This document shows, in pieces, positions 25,864 through 34,511 of a stretch of 64,000 bases of DNA. Position 1 is the first letter of the stretch; every line of letters starts with the position of its first letter. Below the pieces are notes generated by a model. The model was given only the letters and a program-made list of their open reading frames with translations. It did not search any database and was not told the origin of the DNA. This DNA is from Sphingobacterium sp. UBA5670 (GTDB lineage: Bacteria > Bacteroidota > Bacteroidia > Sphingobacteriales > Sphingobacteriaceae): contig NZ_DIIM01000011.1 in NCBI RefSeq assembly GCF_002420705.1, positions 1 to 64,000 on the forward strand, read 5' to 3'. Position numbers and translations under genes: made by a program.

Positions 25864-26076
25864 GGAAATCCTCTTCTCTACGCTAAAGTACCTTTCACAT
25901 TCAACCTTTTTGTTTGATGTAATAAAGTGGTGTTCTTCATCTTTACGCAGTATTATTAGGCATTCTTTTCTGTTTTTAGGAGTATTGGCTGACCTCAATT
26001 ATTTTCGTCGCCGTTTGTGGTCTGCCCATATGGATATTTCGAAAATTTGGCTACTTTTGGTTTTAGCATTTTTCAT

Positions 26077-27660
26077 ATGAGAGGAAACAGAATTTTTATT
26101 CAAGATTGGATTGCACACCATACTTATCAAAAAACAAACGAAATAGATAGTTATTACTTACGTGTTGCAAATGAAATCAATGATAGTTTATCTACGTTAT
26201 GGTTTGAGGAGCAAGAAACAAATGATCTTATACATACAGATGCTTTAAAGACGTTGAGTATCTATCTGACGTGTTACTTAGAAGATGTTATTGCAAAAAC
26301 AGGAATTTTTGCTGCATTTAGAACAATCCATACGGAATTGTACAATCAACTTTTGCCTTTCTATCATGATAAAGACCTAACGGATTATTATGCTGAGGAT
26401 ATTAATAGTGAAGATATTGCTGTATTGACTTGGTTGTTTTTCAGTGAACGCAATCCTCATCTGTTTATTGATCCCCGAGGTCGTTTGATCCAGTTGGTTA
26501 CAGATTTGGCCTATTCGATCTTGGAAGAGCATTATGAAGTTGCTCCTGAAAATGAGAAATTAAAGCTGGAATATGTTTTGGATGAAGGTGCAGACTATTT
26601 CGAGGTCCGAAATTTTATTGAGAAACTTGTCGCAACAAATTACCTAACAGCAGGTGAATATAATACCAATCTCAATCATCTGATGCAAGTTGCGGAAATT
26701 GGGCGGTATCAGCATGATCAGAATCAGTTACAGCAGATGATTTATCGTGTTCGAGACAATCATTTCAATAATTACAGACTGCATTTGTTTGCATTGAAGT
26801 CATCTGAATTTGTCGCTGAGGTGGTTGGAAAAGAACATCCGCTTTACAGTATTGTCAAAACCTTAGGCAATCGCATCAATAGCTTTTTTGAATATGTCAA
26901 AGTGGACGAGCGCTATGTGCATGTAAAACATATCGGTACAAAAACTGCATTTAAAATCTTCAAGGACTCTATACAGCAATTTGTTGAACCAACAGAAACG
27001 CTATCTTTCTATATGGAAATTGTGCCATGGAAAGATGCATGGAATTTGTCGGGAATTATGACCGTTGTGAATACTGATGAAGTAAATTTTGATTTACCCG
27101 AGCAGTATGAGATGACCTATCGTATCGAAGCCCTGAATGGTAAGGATAAGAGTTTGAAGAAAACCGAGAAGCAGCTGAAAGATATGGGCAAATTATTCCA
27201 ATCAGAACATAAGGCAGCTGTTGCATTTATGGAAGGAAAAGAAGTGAAGGAATTTGCAACGGATTTCTTTAAGAAATATCAGCAAAAATACCCGAGCAAG
27301 GAAGAGTCTCCACTTCCCGAGTCAAATTTGAACCTGACGGAAGATGCTAAAGTTACCGTTTTCTTTAATCCGAAAACGGGGCTAGAAGTTTTTGGCGGGA
27401 TAGAAGAATTCTTCCCATTGAAGAACAACAACTTTATAGAGGAAGATAGTCAGCATGAGATACCTTATGCTCGCTATTTCCTGAATCTTTTGGTTGAGGA
27501 TTTCTTTCCGAGCGAGTTGCCTAAATATTATGTTAATCTGTTCAAGGCTGAGGTAGACAAACAATTTTTCTTTCCTGTGAGCGATGAGGTACTCGATTTC
27601 TTTCTCCGTTTCTATAAACGAGGAAGCTATTTCTTGGGACCGTTTCCGCTATTAAAGTAG
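26077..27660 (+). CDS. DUF3843-like cytoplasmic protein
   Basis: A 527-residue protein without signal peptide. I place the start at the ATG at 26077 (MRGNRIFIQDWIAHHTYQK), because the opening '-I-I-DW---------DSYYL-VANEI' matches what I recall of the Bacteroidota DUF3843 family. An alternative ATG at 26017 overlaps a likely promoter -7 (TACTTTTG, 26052-26059). The protein is helical and acidic in the N-terminal half, and the C-terminal third includes KVTVFFNPKTGLEVFGG and a PSELPKYYVNLFK stretch. No catalytic residues or known domain are recognised. It is monocistronic, flanked by two terminators. Function unknown. Confidence 0.8.
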   Translation: MRGNRIFIQDWIAHHTYQKTNEIDSYYLRVANEINDSLSTLWFEEQETNDLIHTDALKTLSIYLTCYLEDVIAKTGIFAAFRTIHTELYNQLLPFYHDKDLTDYYAEDINSEDIAVLTWLFFSERNPHLFIDPRGRLIQLVTDLAYSILEEHYEVAPENEKLKLEYVLDEGADYFEVRNFIEKLVATNYLTAGEYNTNLNHLMQVAEIGRYQHDQNQLQQMIYRVRDNHFNNYRLHLFALKSSEFVAEVVGKEHPLYSIVKTLGNRINSFFEYVKVDERYVHVKHIGTKTAFKIFKDSIQQFVEPTETLSFYMEIVPWKDAWNLSGIMTVVNTDEVNFDLPEQYEMTYRIEALNGKDKSLKKTEKQLKDMGKLFQSEHKAAVAFMEGKEVKEFATDFFKKYQQKYPSKEESPLPESNLNLTEDAKVTVFFNPKTGLEVFGGIEEFFPLKNNNFIEEDSQHEIPYARYFLNLLVEDFFPSELPKYYVNLFKAEVDKQFFFPVSDEVLDFFLRFYKRGSYFLGPFPLLK

Positions 27661-27693
27661 CAAGTGCTAATCAGTATCTAATAGAACTAAACT

Positions 27694-27730
27694 AAAAATC
27701 CCATTGCCTCTAGGTAATGGGATTTTTTTT
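27694..27730 (+). terminator. Terminator after the DUF3843-like gene
   Basis: The AAAATCCCATT and AATGGGATTTT arms, plus two further pairs around a TCTA loop, are followed by a T-run. Confidence 0.88.
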
Positions 27731-27904
27731 GGAAATGTTTTTTTACATAACCCATGATTGGTGTTAATTTAATATAAAATGATTATAATTAAAATGTTAT
27801 CATCGGCTGTTTTTCAACCAGTGGTCCAAATGTCCCATGCAATTCATTGGAATATTTCAAAAAATTCTAACTAAACTTGTAGGATCAATTATACGTGATG
27901 AAGC

Positions 27905-28459
27905 ATGCCTATTGAAAACAACAATGATTTGGATTTTAAAACTTTCTTTTTGTCGTATAAGGACAAAGTATATAAATATGCCTATTTACATCTGAAGGAA
28001 GAGCCAGCTGCGGCAGATTTGGTCCAGGAAACATTCTCTAGAATCTGGAAAAAATGGACAGAATTGGATGGAAGTAAAAATCCGCAATCTTATCTCTATA
28101 CGATTGCCCGGAATCTTGTGTTTGATGAACTTCGTAAGCAAAAGGTTCGATTCCAATTTCAAGCTTCAGATGTCGATCAGAACCAATTAGTAGACAATTC
28201 AAATGAGGAAGCGATCCGATTTAAGGATCTGGAGCGCGTTTATCGGGAAGCTGTTGCAAAACTTCCTAAGGCACGTCTCGAAATTTTTCTTTTGAGTAAG
28301 GAAGAGTTTTTGGATAATCAGGAGATTGCAGATAGGCTCGGTATTTCTGTCAATACAGTCCGGGATCAATTGGTGAAGGGGAACAAATTTGTACGTCAAT
28401 ATATTCTTGATCATTTTGAGATTTCAATAGCCCTATTGATTTTCTTAACTATTTTTTAG
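27905..28459 (+). CDS. ECF-type RNA polymerase sigma factor (phospholipase locus)
   Basis: A 184-residue sigma-70 family factor of the Bacteroidota FecI-like type. Region 2 spans about 12-75 (KVYKYAYLHLKEEPAAADLVQETF, then SYLYTIARNLVFDELRK) and region 4 spans about 115-170 (LSKEEFLDNQEIADRLGISVNTVRD, the helix-turn-helix). The last 18 residues are strongly hydrophobic (FEISIALLIFLTIF), which may tether it to the membrane or anti-sigma factor. A FecR anti-sigma gene begins 56 bases downstream, followed by SusC and SusD: the standard layout in which ligand binding at SusC signals through FecR to free the sigma factor for its own operon. Confidence 0.93.
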   Translation: MPIENNNDLDFKTFFLSYKDKVYKYAYLHLKEEPAAADLVQETFSRIWKKWTELDGSKNPQSYLYTIARNLVFDELRKQKVRFQFQASDVDQNQLVDNSNEEAIRFKDLERVYREAVAKLPKARLEIFLLSKEEFLDNQEIADRLGISVNTVRDQLVKGNKFVRQYILDHFEISIALLIFLTIF

Positions 28460-28515
28460 AGCAGCGTCGTCTTCGCGTCCTTTAGGTACGTATATGTAAT
28501 TAAAGATGGATAGAA

Positions 28516-29472
28516 ATGATGAATTCCAAAATAGCTGCTTTATACAAAAAATTCCTAAATGGGGAGTTAAGTCTCGAGGAAACCGCTATATTTCTTGATT
28601 TACTTACTTCGTGTGATAGGGAAGAGCTTCCGGACTTGGAGGAGGTTGTTGCATTGGACGATCGTGATTGTGAACTGAACAAAACAACTTCCGAAGATAT
28701 TTTCTTTACGATTACAGGTACGCCGTTGCGTACACGGACAGTACCTATCTGGAAAAAAAGATGGTCTGTTATTTCTGCTGCTGCCTGTCTGCTGTTGATC
28801 GGTCTCGCCTTCTTATTTCAATTTAAGTTTGGGGGGCAGCATAAGAATGCGGCCTATGCAATTGTCCATTATTCCAATCCGACGAAATTTGTGAAGCGGC
28901 TTGTACTCCCTGATGGTACACATGTTTCTCTTCGGCAGGGAGCGAAGATCGAATTGCTGTCAGATTTTAATACAGACAGTTTACGTCGTATTAAACTTTC
29001 AGGCGAAGCTTTTTTTGTAGTCGCCAAAAATCCTGAACAACCTTTTGTGATTGCCAGTTCGGGCGACTTTGATGTTCGTGTATTGGGGACAGCATTTAAT
29101 TTAAACTGTTCGCAGGGGAATAGTCGCTTGGTACTAAATCATGGCCGCGTATGTGTATCACGTGGGAAGGAATATTCCATTGTGAAACCTGGGCAACAAG
29201 TTGCCTATGATAAACGACAAAAACAATTTGATGTATCCAAAGCGGATACGACTAATGCATCCAACTGGAAGAGCGATCTTTTGTCATTCAGAGAGGTGCC
29301 ACTTTCCCAGATTGTGGCTGATCTCAATAATCTTTATCCTGAAAGTCATCTCGAGTTAATTGACTCTTTCCGAACGGAAAGCTATACGGGGTATCTACCT
29401 GCTAGTGATCTAGAAAAATCACTTACGATGCTTAATACCGCATTTAATCAAACAATTATCCATAAAAAGTAA
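28516..29472 (+). CDS. FecR-family anti-sigma factor (phospholipase locus)
   Basis: A 318-residue inner-membrane signal transducer. The cytoplasmic N-terminal sigma-binding part (about 1-80) is followed by a single membrane helix at about 83-103. The periplasmic FecR domain (about 125-215) includes LPDGTHVSLRQGAKIELLS and GEAFFVVAKNPEQPFVI. A C-terminal DUF4974-like domain (about 255-316, with the FREVPLSQIVADLNNLY block) would contact the STN domain of SusC. It is shorter than the other two FecR proteins in this window. Its stop is only three bases before the SusC ATG, so the two are translationally linked. Alternative start at 28519. Confidence 0.92.
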   Translation: MMNSKIAALYKKFLNGELSLEETAIFLDLLTSCDREELPDLEEVVALDDRDCELNKTTSEDIFFTITGTPLRTRTVPIWKKRWSVISAAACLLLIGLAFLFQFKFGGQHKNAAYAIVHYSNPTKFVKRLVLPDGTHVSLRQGAKIELLSDFNTDSLRRIKLSGEAFFVVAKNPEQPFVIASSGDFDVRVLGTAFNLNCSQGNSRLVLNHGRVCVSRGKEYSIVKPGQQVAYDKRQKQFDVSKADTTNASNWKSDLLSFREVPLSQIVADLNNLYPESHLELIDSFRTESYTGYLPASDLEKSLTMLNTAFNQTIIHKK

Positions 29473-29475
29473 TTT

Positions 29476-32400
29476 ATGAAAAGAACCAATTACTATTTAA
29501 AACTTATGGGAAGTGCTTTGCTCTTTCAGTCGCTCGCACTTCAGACCATGGCCTCACAATTTTCGACCAGTGAAGGAATCGGGAAAATCCTCACACGGAT
29601 GGAACAAAAATTTAATGTCAAATTTGGTTATGACGCTTCTATATCAAATCAAAAAGTCAATGACTTGGCAGATTTGAATAAATTGAAAAAGGAGCAGATT
29701 GTTCAGTTTATCCAGATGATTTCAGATGGAAATCTTGAGGTCAAGAAAATTGATGAGAAGTTGTATGTGATCTCGAAGAAAAACAGCAATGATGTCATCG
29801 TGAAGAATGATAAGTCGGTTTCCGCTATTGCCAACGAGATCAGAGGCAAGGTTGTCGATCAGGAAACAGGTCAGCCTATTGCTGGTGTGACGGTGCGTGT
29901 AAAAGGGACGGCAACTGCTGTTACGACAGACGAAAACGGTACATTTCGGTTACCTGATGGGACAGATGCGGCTTTACTTCAGATTTCCTATGTCGGATAC
30001 GAAAGCATTGAAATTTTAGCTGCACAAGCTGGAACAATAAAACTTGTTAAATCATCTGAATCATTGGAGGAGGTTGTCGTGACCGCATTAGGGATTAAAA
30101 GGGAGCAACGCGCATTGGGTTATTCAACGCAAAGTGTGAAAGGAGAGGATTTAACCCGGGTGAAAGGGGTAGATGTAGGAACGACCCTGACCGGACGTAT
30201 TTCTGGTGTGCGTGTTATGAATAGTACAGAATTTAATAAAACACCGCAAATACAAGTACGTGGATTGACACCGATTTTAGTCATTGATGGTGTGGCTTAC
30301 GAGAATATGGATCTCAGGGACGTTCCTGTCGATAATATTCAGGATATGACGGTGCTGAAAGGTGCTACAGCCACTGCCCTTTATGGAAGTAAGGGTCAAG
30401 GTGGAGCAATAATGATTACGACCAAAAAAGGTTTAGCAGAGAAAGGTACGGAGATTACGGTAAATAGTAACAATATGTTCTTTTCAGGATATTTAGCGCT
30501 TCCTGAAGTACAGCATAGCTATTCTTCTGGAGAATCCGGTAAATTTAACAATGATGATTATGTATGGGGGGATAAATTGGATATTGGTCGAACTGCTGAA
30601 CAATGGAACCCAATTAGCAAACAATATGAAGTAAGTGAGCTCACATCTCGAGGTAAGGACAATTTTAAAAACTTTTTGGAGCCAGGGTTTATCACCAACA
30701 ACACGGTCAGCTTTACTAATCAAGGGGAACACGGAAGCATACGGACATCCATTAACCATATTTATAATAAAGGACAGTATCCCAATCAAAAGTTGAACTT
30801 GACAAATATTTCGGTTACCGGAACAACAAAGATCAGCGAGAAATTTGATTTGGAAACCAGGCTGGGATATAACAGAAGTTCCTCATCTAACAATTTTGGT
30901 TCTGGCTATAACGATCAAGGGTACATCTATAATATCCTGGTATGGACGGGCCCCGAGTATAACCTGAAAGATTATAAAGACTATTGGCTGGTAAAAGACC
31001 AATCTCAAAATTGGATGTATAAAGGATGGTATGATAACCCCTATCTGATAGCACATGAAAAGGTTACGCCCGAATTGGTCAATAAGGTGAATGCCGCTAT
31101 TACCCTAAATTATAAGGTCAATGACTGGGCGAAATTTATGGTTCGATCGGGTTATGATTATTTTGGCAAGTCAAGGACGCAACAAAATCCTATCGGCATA
31201 TATGGAACACGAGGTGGATTTGAAGATTTTGGTGGATTTGATAGTAAGGGGAAATACATGAAAGCCGATTATGACGGTTTTGCAACGACCAACGATGCGA
31301 TCTTTACCGCCAAGAAAAATTTTGGTGATTGGGGAGTTGATGGACTATTGGGCGGTTCCATTTTCTATAGCAAGGATAATAATCTGATCGCGAATACAGT
31401 CAACGGTCTGTCGATTCCAGGATTCTATTCATTGCGGAATTCAATTGATCCGGCAAAGGCGGTCGAGTCTCGTATTAAAGAAATGCGGAATGGTCTTTAT
31501 GGACGTCTTTCTTTGTCTTGGCGAAATGCGATCTTTTTGGAAGCTACTGGACGTAATGATTGGGTGTCAACGTTAACAAAGGATCATCGCTCTTATTTTT
31601 ATCCTTCAGTTTCGGGAAGTGTTGTTGTTACGGATCTGCTTCCATCGAAACCTACGTGGTTGGATATGTTTAAAGTTCGGGGTTCTTGGGCCATTACCAA
31701 ATCTGTATTGGATCCATATGAAGTACATTCAACTTTTACAGTAACAGGTAATGTCTGGAATGGTTTGCCGACAGCCTCCTATCCAAATATTATCAAAGAT
31801 TTCTCGATTTCGCCCACGCAACGTGATTTGACCGAGTTCGGGTTTGATTTTGCGGTATTGAACAATCGATTATATGGTAATTACACGCGTTATTATCGTT
31901 TGTTGCACAACCAAATTGTCAAGGCAAAAATATCAAAAACAACTGGGTTTGAGGAGCGCCTGATCAATACGAAAGAGGAAGAGATGACTAAAGGACATGA
32001 AATCACATTGGGGGGGACGCCGATTAAGCATGAAAATTTCCAATGGGATGTTACGATGAACCTTTCACAGAATATGCGTTATTTCCATAAGCTAGACCCC
32101 CAGTATTCAAAAGATGCGTTGTATGTTAAAGAAGGGATGCGGGCCGATTATATCGAGTATAAGGACTGGGAGCGTTCGCCGGATGGGGAAATGATATTAA
32201 ATAGTTCTGGGATGCCAATTTCAGCTCAGTATGCGAATCAATTGATAGGCTATACTGCGCCAAAATGGTTTTGGGGTTTATCAAATCAGTTTCGTTATAG
32301 AGACTTCTCATTTGGTTTTAGTTTAGATGGGCGGATCAAAGGAATGTCCTATTCAACAATGAATGCGCGGCTGTGGCAGACAGGTTCTCATCCTGATTCA

Positions 32401-32823
32401 GATACTCCATACCGTTATGAAGAAGTCGTTAACGGAAATAAAACGTTTATTGCTCCAGGTGTTAAAATCGTTTCTGGTAGTGTTACTTATGATAAGTATG
32501 GTCAGATTGCAGAAGATACGCGTGTATTTGCGCCAAACGACAAAGTGGTTTCTTATGAAGGGTATTACAAACGAGCCTATTCGGGCCGATGGAACTATTG
32601 GGATGAAACATTCATTAAACTACGTGAATTGTCACTTAGTTATCGAATGCCCGATAAGATTGCTTCGAAGTTTAAAGCGAAACGTGCCAGTATCGGTGTG
32701 ACAGGGCAAAATTTATTGTTGTGGACCAAAGAGTTTCGTTTCTCAGATCCAGATGTTGGTTCTGAAGATTTAAGTTCACCATCGATGCGTTACATTGGTT
32801 TTAATATTAACCTAACTTTTTAA
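29476..32823 (+). CDS. SusC/RagA-type TonB-linked transporter with STN domain (phospholipase locus)
   Basis: A 1115-residue outer-membrane transporter. Signal peptide to about residue 26; STN signalling domain about 32-100; carboxypeptidase-like regulatory domain about 122-193 (IRGKVVDQETGQPIAGVTVRVKG). A TonB-box-like EEVVVTALG lies at 199-206, then a plug (about 210-315, including LYGSKGQGGAIMITTK) and a long beta-barrel ending in FNINLTF. The STN domain marks it as a receptor that signals to the adjacent FecR/sigma pair. It lies upstream of a SusD-like lipoprotein (7-base gap), forming a standard SusCD pair. The cargo is unknown; the phospholipase C downstream suggests a phospholipid-derived product. 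Confidence 0.95.
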   Translation: MKRTNYYLKLMGSALLFQSLALQTMASQFSTSEGIGKILTRMEQKFNVKFGYDASISNQKVNDLADLNKLKKEQIVQFIQMISDGNLEVKKIDEKLYVISKKNSNDVIVKNDKSVSAIANEIRGKVVDQETGQPIAGVTVRVKGTATAVTTDENGTFRLPDGTDAALLQISYVGYESIEILAAQAGTIKLVKSSESLEEVVVTALGIKREQRALGYSTQSVKGEDLTRVKGVDVGTTLTGRISGVRVMNSTEFNKTPQIQVRGLTPILVIDGVAYENMDLRDVPVDNIQDMTVLKGATATALYGSKGQGGAIMITTKKGLAEKGTEITVNSNNMFFSGYLALPEVQHSYSSGESGKFNNDDYVWGDKLDIGRTAEQWNPISKQYEVSELTSRGKDNFKNFLEPGFITNNTVSFTNQGEHGSIRTSINHIYNKGQYPNQKLNLTNISVTGTTKISEKFDLETRLGYNRSSSSNNFGSGYNDQGYIYNILVWTGPEYNLKDYKDYWLVKDQSQNWMYKGWYDNPYLIAHEKVTPELVNKVNAAITLNYKVNDWAKFMVRSGYDYFGKSRTQQNPIGIYGTRGGFEDFGGFDSKGKYMKADYDGFATTNDAIFTAKKNFGDWGVDGLLGGSIFYSKDNNLIANTVNGLSIPGFYSLRNSIDPAKAVESRIKEMRNGLYGRLSLSWRNAIFLEATGRNDWVSTLTKDHRSYFYPSVSGSVVVTDLLPSKPTWLDMFKVRGSWAITKSVLDPYEVHSTFTVTGNVWNGLPTASYPNIIKDFSISPTQRDLTEFGFDFAVLNNRLYGNYTRYYRLLHNQIVKAKISKTTGFEERLINTKEEEMTKGHEITLGGTPIKHENFQWDVTMNLSQNMRYFHKLDPQYSKDALYVKEGMRADYIEYKDWERSPDGEMILNSSGMPISAQYANQLIGYTAPKWFWGLSNQFRYRDFSFGFSLDGRIKGMSYSTMNARLWQTGSHPDSDTPYRYEEVVNGNKTFIAPGVKIVSGSVTYDKYGQIAEDTRVFAPNDKVVSYEGYYKRAYSGRWNYWDETFIKLRELSLSYRMPDKIASKFKAKRASIGVTGQNLLLWTKEFRFSDPDVGSEDLSSPSMRYIGFNINLTF

Positions 32824-32830
32824 AAATTAC

Positions 32831-34369
32831 ATGACAAATATGAACATGAAAAGATTATTGACGTATATCACCTTTGGTACTTTGGTGATGTCGACAAGTT
32901 GTTCCAAGTTTGATGAGATCAATACCAATCCTGAGACACCATCGGTTGTTAAACCTTCCATGTTGGCTACTCGTATAATTTTAAATTTGGCACGCCAATC
33001 CTCTACAAAAGGTTTTATGCAGCCTTATATGCTTACCAAAGAGATTGCTTGGACGGAATTAACAGAGGGATATCAATATAATAGCCTCGGTGAATGGGAT
33101 ATTTCGATGACCTCAATCAACGATGCTCATTTTATGGGTGAGTTTGCAACAAGCGAAAAACTCAAGAACTCTTATAATGGTCTGATGTATTTTGCTCGTG
33201 CCATGAAGTTTTACGAGGGGACAATGAGTGTTGGAGATATTCCCTATAAAGATGCATTAAAAGGGGAAACGGATAAGGTTTATTTCCCTAAATATGATAC
33301 TCAAAAAGATGTATTTTTAGGTATTTTGACTGAATTGGAGCTTGCAGATAAACTCTTTTCGGAAGGTGAAAAATTTGATGGTGATCCATTGTTCGCCGGG
33401 GATGTTACGAAATGGCGCAAATTGGTAAACAGTTTTGCATTAAATGTTCTTATTCAATTAAGTAAAAAAGAAAGTGATGCCGATCTGAAGATAAAGGATC
33501 GTTTTAAATCAATCTTGTCCAGTAAACCGATCTTTGGTAGTAATTCAGATAATTTTCAAGTCGTTCATGAGGACAAAGCCAGCCAAACCTATCCTTTTTA
33601 TAAGATAAGTAATAGTTTTGTTATTTATCCTATTGTTTCGACAGAGGTTATTGACCGATTGAAACAATATCAAGATAGGCGATTATTCTATTATGCGAAT
33701 CCTTCCGCTTTGCAAATCACAAACGGAAAACAGCCGAATGATTTCAGTGCGTATGTAGGGACAGATCCTTCGCTTTCCTTTAGTGAAATTGCTGAGTTAA
33801 AAAAGAAAAATGATTATTCTAAATTGAATGACCGATATACCGAACTAGTTAGTGGTGAACCAACACAGCAATACAGTTATGCACATCTGTGTTTTGTGAT
33901 AGCCGAAGCTGCGGCACGGGGCTGGGTTGCCGAATCGTCCGTTAATTGGTATAAGAAAGGTATTGAAGCCGCAATGAAATTTATAGCGGATAATACGCCA
34001 AATACGGCTCAATATACCCATAATATGCCATTGGATGCTAATTACATCAATACAGCGGTAGCAACTTATGGAAATCAATTTCCGGTCGTACTCGAAGGAC
34101 AACTGGAGGCTATTATGACACAAAAATATTTAGCCAGTTACTTGCAGGGACGTATGACTCCCTATTATGATTACCGAAGAACGGGCTATCCTAAATGGAA
34201 GATCAATCCAACATCAAGTTTGAATTCGGTGGCACCGGATAAAATACCGATGCGGTGGCGTTACCCGTCATTAGAATACAATTATAATTCTGCCAATTTG
34301 GACGAGGCCATGCAGCGCCAATATAAAGGCAATGATGAGATCAACCAATTGATGTGGCTTTTGAAATAA
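32831..34369 (+). CDS. SusD/RagB-family lipoprotein, SusD-like_2 type (phospholipase locus)
   Basis: A 512-residue surface ligand-binding lipoprotein that caps the SusC barrel. Lipobox MSTSC, Cys24, followed by the typical FDEINTNPETP opening of the nutrient-binding SusD-like_2 subgroup, which is distinct from the classical starch SusD proteins. TPR-like helices predominate, and the C-terminus is YKGNDEINQLMWLLK. An internal ATG at 32846 would also give a full lipoprotein signal and may be the true start. It is translated from the same message as SusC. A strong terminator follows, separating it from the phospholipase gene. Confidence 0.93.
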   Translation: MTNMNMKRLLTYITFGTLVMSTSCSKFDEINTNPETPSVVKPSMLATRIILNLARQSSTKGFMQPYMLTKEIAWTELTEGYQYNSLGEWDISMTSINDAHFMGEFATSEKLKNSYNGLMYFARAMKFYEGTMSVGDIPYKDALKGETDKVYFPKYDTQKDVFLGILTELELADKLFSEGEKFDGDPLFAGDVTKWRKLVNSFALNVLIQLSKKESDADLKIKDRFKSILSSKPIFGSNSDNFQVVHEDKASQTYPFYKISNSFVIYPIVSTEVIDRLKQYQDRRLFYYANPSALQITNGKQPNDFSAYVGTDPSLSFSEIAELKKKNDYSKLNDRYTELVSGEPTQQYSYAHLCFVIAEAAARGWVAESSVNWYKKGIEAAMKFIADNTPNTAQYTHNMPLDANYINTAVATYGNQFPVVLEGQLEAIMTQKYLASYLQGRMTPYYDYRRTGYPKWKINPTSSLNSVAPDKIPMRWRYPSLEYNYNSANLDEAMQRQYKGNDEINQLMWLLK

Positions 34370-34380
34370 GCCATTCGTAA

Positions 34381-34424
34381 AAACAATCCCCGCAGATGAG
34401 ATCAATCGTTTGCGGGGATTGTTT
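34381..34424 (+). terminator. Strong hairpin between SusD and phospholipase C genes
   Basis: Perfect 14-bp arms (34381-34394 with 34411-34424, AAACAATCCCCGCA type) enclose a 16-base loop. The T-rich end supports termination, but the phospholipase gene lies only 88 bases downstream on the same strand, so partial read-through or a separate promoter must serve it. A smaller GCGAAT/ATTCGC hairpin follows at 34452-34469. Confidence 0.75.
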
Positions 34425-34511
34425 GTTAAAAACGTTACATAAAAAACCACGGCGAATGGATATATTCGCTGTAGACCATGGAATTTATAAAGAGAGACAA
34501 CAAATTTATTT

